The position numbers and the translations under genes are program-made. A stretch of DNA of 64,000 nt from Streptomyces sp. ISL-66 (GTDB lineage Bacteria > Actinomycetota > Actinomycetes > Streptomycetales > Streptomycetaceae): assembly GCF_018614135.1 (NCBI RefSeq), contig NZ_JAGGOW010000117.1:33959-97958 (forward strand), read 5' to 3'. Below, piece by piece: positions 61,441 through 64,000 of this stretch (position 1 is its first letter; the number at the start of each line of letters is the position of its first letter). Under the pieces are notes generated by a model. That model ran no database searches and had not been told where the DNA came from. It saw only the letters and a list, made by a program, of their open reading frames with translations.

Positions 61441-62007
61441 ATGAACAAGCGGACGATGGCGAGCGCGGCGGTATCGGCCTGCGTAGTGCTGGTGGCGTGC
61501 GCGTGCGGTCCGGAGAAGGCGAAGGAGGACGCCGGGGCGAAGTCTTCGCAGCCGTCCGCGTCGACGTTGACGAAGGGGCCGTCGGCCGCGCCATCCGCGT
61601 CCGCGGGCACCGAGAAGCCGTCGGCCGCCCCTACCGGCAACCAGCCCGCACCCATGACGAAGGAGCGCGCGATCCAACGGTACGAGCAGTACCTTCACGG
61701 CCTTGGGCATGAGGACATCGACACGGTCTGCGAAGTGGCCGGGCCGGGCGCGAAGAAGGCACAGGACCAGGGATTCGGTCCGTGCACGTCGACGTACGTC
61801 ATCGTGTTCCAAATGATCTCACCGGAGCAGAAGAAGGCGCTGCGGACCGCAACGGTCGATCCGCAGCGTGTCGTCGTGCGCACCCTCGACAAGATCGAGA
61901 TGCCGCTGGAAGCGGTCAGGTCCTCCGCCACCTTCACCGAGAGCGACCTCGGCAGCTACACCTTGGAGTACCTCAAGAACGACTACTACATCACCGACGG
62001 ACAGTGA
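61441..62007 (+). CDS. lipoprotein
   Basis: A 188-residue exported lipoprotein. ATG 61441 follows GGAGGGGA. The signal ends in Leu-Val-Ala-Cys. A Ser/Pro/Ala-rich linker (about 25-70) precedes a compact domain: RAIQRYEQYLHGLGHEDIDT, VCEVAGPGAKKAQDQGFGPC with two Cys probably disulfide-bonded, and VRSSATFTESDLGSYTLEYL. This recurring actinomycete lipoprotein domain has no known function. Confidence 0.8.
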   Translation: MNKRTMASAAVSACVVLVACACGPEKAKEDAGAKSSQPSASTLTKGPSAAPSASAGTEKPSAAPTGNQPAPMTKERAIQRYEQYLHGLGHEDIDTVCEVAGPGAKKAQDQGFGPCTSTYVIVFQMISPEQKKALRTATVDPQRVVVRTLDKIEMPLEAVRSSATFTESDLGSYTLEYLKNDYYITDGQ

Positions 62008-62492
62008 CCCGGGTACGCGGACACGCCCGGCGGTAGAATCAGTCTCATTTGCACGGCTTTCAGGCTGGTCAGATGTCTGAGGGCGTACGATCCCGCGAAG
62101 GCTACCCAAGGGAGCGGTGACCTACGAGGGCCGCATCAAGTACAAACCCCGTCCGAGAGCCTCGGCAAGACCCCAGACCGACACGGTCGCTCTGCGGTGC
62201 AGCCGAAGATAGAGTCTGGCATCCCCCGGGCCGCAGACGTGGCGGGTGGTCGATGGAGCGCATGGGCGCCTCCCACCGGCACTTCCAGCCCGAGGCCTTC
62301 GCCCAGTCCGCTACCGCCCGGGTGATGGTCGGGGTTGTCTCCTTGGCGATCAGGACCGCGAGATCGACAATTCGACTGTTTGGGCAGCGGGTGCTTCTGG
62401 AACCGAACGATCGGGGCCCGCGTCGAGGCACTGAGCGCGGCGCGGGGGCCGTGCTCGGGCGGCGCCGGCAGGGCTGGTTTCGGGCGCATGCG
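62008..62492. other. spacer with a possible minus-strand scrap
   Basis: About 480 bases. On the minus strand near 62230-62370 a frame reads VLIAKETTPTITRAVADWAK and ASGWKCRWEAP, protein-like but with no start and no known family. The rest shows nothing I can assign. Confidence 0.3.
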
Positions 62493-62924
62493 TTACTGGG
62501 CTTCGAGCCTCGCGTCGAAGGCGGCCCGGGCTTCGGCAATGGGGGCGCGATGGCCGATGGACCAGTCGGCGATGGCCTTGATGAGGTGGCTTAGGTTGCG
62601 GCCCATGTCGGTCAGCTCGTACTCGACCTGCGGTGGAATGGTCGGGTAAACGGTGCGCTTGACGAGGCCGTCGCGCTCCAGGCGGCGCACAGTGAGAGTG
62701 AGCATGCGTTGCGAGATGTCACCGGGGATCAAGCGCTGAAGCTCCTTGAAGCGACGTACACCTCCGGTGAGTTCGACCATGACGTAAACGGACCATTTGT
62801 CGCCGAGCCGGTCCAGGACGTCCCGGACCCCGCACTCGTCCTGCGGGGTTTCGCAGCTGATCACGAGGTCAGCCGAGTGATCCACCCCCGGGGTGATGGT
62901 TACCGCTGTGTGCCCTGCTGACAT
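62493..62924 (-). CDS. HxlR-family (DUF24) regulator, QorR-like
   Basis: A 143-residue winged-helix regulator from ATG 62924 behind AGGAGG. The DNA-binding core is VRDVLDRLGDKWSVYVMVEL, FKELQRLIPGDISQRMLTLT, VRRLERDGLVKRTVYPTIPP. The N-terminal extension has two Cys (ISCETPQDECGV), a place where QorR-type members sense disulfide or electrophile stress through one Cys. It is divergent from an NmrA-like gene across 86 bases, like the corynebacterial qorR-qor2 and YtfG-type pairs. Confidence 0.87.
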   Translation of the reverse strand: MSAGHTAVTITPGVDHSADLVISCETPQDECGVRDVLDRLGDKWSVYVMVELTGGVRRFKELQRLIPGDISQRMLTLTVRRLERDGLVKRTVYPTIPPQVEYELTDMGRNLSHLIKAIADWSIGHRAPIAEARAAFDARLEAQ

Positions 62925-62964
62925 GGAAGTGCCTCCTTATGCGGTCGTCTGCCGATGGTGATCA

Positions 62965-62989
62965 TGGTTGCAGTCATCGGAAACAACCA
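62965..62989. promoter_or_regulatory. candidate operator between HxlR and NmrA-like genes
   Basis: The inverted repeat TGGTTG-N13-CAACCA (62965-62970 and 62984-62989) sits midway in the 86-base divergent spacer. It is the only symmetric element there and is well placed for a dimeric HxlR regulator. Assignment is by position only. Confidence 0.5.
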
Positions 62990-63010
62990 CGACATGAGGG
63001 GAACCATTCC

Positions 63011-63823
63011 ATGCTGCTGATCACAGGCGCTTCCGGCGGACTCGGTCAGTTGATCGCAGGGCACCTCGCAGGCCGGGACGACGTGGTGCTCGGAACCCGT
63101 AGACCCGCTGAGAGTGAACGGCATGTCGACTTCGACGACCCGGCGTCGCTCGACTTCTCCGGGATCGACACCCTCCTGCTGATCTCGGCGGGCGAAGGTG
63201 AGGACGACATCGTCATCCGCCGCCACGAAGCGGCCATCTCGGCAGCGGAGGAGGCGGGTGTGCGGCACATCGTCTACACCAGTCTCAGCGGGGACGGCGA
63301 CCATCTGGCGTACGCACTCGCCCACCGCTGGACCGAGCGCCGGCTGCGCGGGTCCTCCGTGGACGGGACGATCCTTCGCAACGGCCTGTACGCGGAGTTC
63401 CTCGCCGCCATCGCAGCGCCGGGCCCGGACCTGACGATCGCTGCGCCGCTGGGCGGGGGCCGCCTCGCCGCAGTGGCCCGCGCGGACCTGGCGGAGGCGG
63501 CGGCGCGGGTCTCCACGGATCCCGCAGCACACGCCGGCAAGGTGTACGAGCTGGTCGGCGAGGTGGCTCTCGGGGGTGCCGAGTTGGCGGCCGCAGTCGG
63601 GGGCTCGTACGAACCCTCCTCGCTCGCCAAGGCGCGGGAGGCTCTCACGGGCTCGGTGAGCCATTCGTTCCAGGTGCCGATGCTGGTCGGGACATACTCA
63701 GCGATCGCCGGCGGATTCCTGGACGGGGCTTCGCTACCCCGGGGGGAGTTGCGGGCGCTGCTCGGGCGCGCGCCGCAGTCGGCGATCGAGGTCTACGCCG
63801 CGACCGTGCGGGCATCCGCGTAA
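63011..63823 (+). CDS. NmrA-like NAD(P)-binding protein (QorB-like quinone reductase)
   Basis: A 270-residue protein from ATG 63011 behind GAGGGG. The Rossmann opening is LLITGASGGLGQLIAGHL, followed by VVLGTRRPAESERHVDFDDP, IVYTSLSGDGDHLAYALAHR and TILRNGLYAEFLAAI, like the QorB/YtfG and NmrA-type atypical SDRs that reduce quinones with NADPH. The catalytic Tyr of classical SDRs is not required. With its divergent HxlR regulator it forms an electrophile-detoxification pair. Confidence 0.88.
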   Translation: MLLITGASGGLGQLIAGHLAGRDDVVLGTRRPAESERHVDFDDPASLDFSGIDTLLLISAGEGEDDIVIRRHEAAISAAEEAGVRHIVYTSLSGDGDHLAYALAHRWTERRLRGSSVDGTILRNGLYAEFLAAIAAPGPDLTIAAPLGGGRLAAVARADLAEAAARVSTDPAAHAGKVYELVGEVALGGAELAAAVGGSYEPSSLAKAREALTGSVSHSFQVPMLVGTYSAIAGGFLDGASLPRGELRALLGRAPQSAIEVYAATVRASA

Positions 63824-64000
63824 CGTGGTACCGCGAGCCTGGGCCTGGCCGGGCGGCGGGTCTGGACATGCGAAAACCTCTTGGTCCCGCTGCCTGACGA
63901 GGTCTTCGAGACGAGTTCGTCTCTTTGGTGCGGGGGCCGGACCAGGCGGCGAAGAGTGGTGCACAGATCCCCATAACGCTCGCTAGTGTCCTGCGCCGGA
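63824..64000. other. window end, nothing assigned
   Basis: The last 177 bases contain no gene I can support. One plus-strand frame near 63850-63970 (LLVPLPDEVFETSSSLWCGG) is protein-like but has no start. Confidence 0.3.

Noticed and set aside
1..64000. tRNA, rRNA, riboswitch or replication-origin sequences
   Set aside because: I scanned for typical features by eye and found none convincing. A tRNAscan or Rfam search would be needed to exclude small RNAs.

Overview
The window is high-GC DNA with Streptomyces-type features: GTG/TTG starts, GGAGG ribosome sites, exported proteins with lipoboxes or Tat-like leaders, class E sortases, a GlxA-like copper-radical oxidase paralogue, a MocR regulator and an IF-1 paralogue. 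There are no rRNA or tRNA genes. Almost none of the genes are core metabolic genes. Fragments of at least six insertion-sequence families and more than fifteen broken genes suggest an accessory region, most likely a chromosome arm. That placement is inference.

Layout. 0-8.9 kb: secreted hydrolase, cold-shock protein, an MFS exporter translationally coupled to a small ORF, an HNH-like protein, a broken XRE regulator, a ZIP metal transporter, a RsbW-like ATPase and a lipoprotein. 9-13.5 kb: decay zone with IS21 and IS5 remnants, a deleted glycosyltransferase, and an HxlR regulator and MFS exporter whose 5' ends were removed by one deletion. 13.5-18.3 kb: divergent MocR/DJ-1 pair, a His-Pro-repeat secreted protein and a GlxA-like oxidase. 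18.4-19.5 kb: IS630 and ISL3 remnants. 19.5-28.4 kb: acetyltransferase, secreted lipase, a caspase-like protein lacking the usual catalytic residues with a small partner, an oxidoreductase, a divergent polysaccharide deacetylase/DUF4015 pair and an MT0933-type small protein. 28.5-34.6 kb: cell-surface zone with propeller fragments, a beta-helix protein, a Gly-rich PGRS-like protein and two tandem class E sortases. 34.7-41.6 kb: broken RibD-like reductase, DUF4287, a TPR-like protein, a two-frame IS630 element with recognisable ends, a STAS protein, a membrane protein and an IF-1 paralogue. 41.7-47.8 kb: GNAT, a broken gene, a Cys-rich pair, DUF1330, a glutamate-cysteine ligase-like enzyme and a FUSC transporter. 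48.2-53.1 kb: membrane-lipid cluster with a PAP2-diacylglycerol kinase fusion, a BrkB/YihY protein and two more PAP2 phosphatases. 53.1-57.3 kb: an intact IS630 element followed by eroded DUF1508, holin-like, DUF3618, CFA synthase and IS4 pieces. 57.6-63.8 kb: LysR/beta-lactamase divergent pair, Tat-exported metallo-hydrolase behind a perfect 20-bp palindrome, a lipoprotein, and a divergent HxlR/NmrA-type pair resembling QorR/QorB.

Likely cooperating groups are the lipid cluster (phosphatidate and diacylglycerol turnover), the paired sortases (wall anchoring, although no sorting-signal substrate lies in the window), and the regulator-target pairs MocR/DJ-1, LysR/beta-lactamase and HxlR/NmrA.
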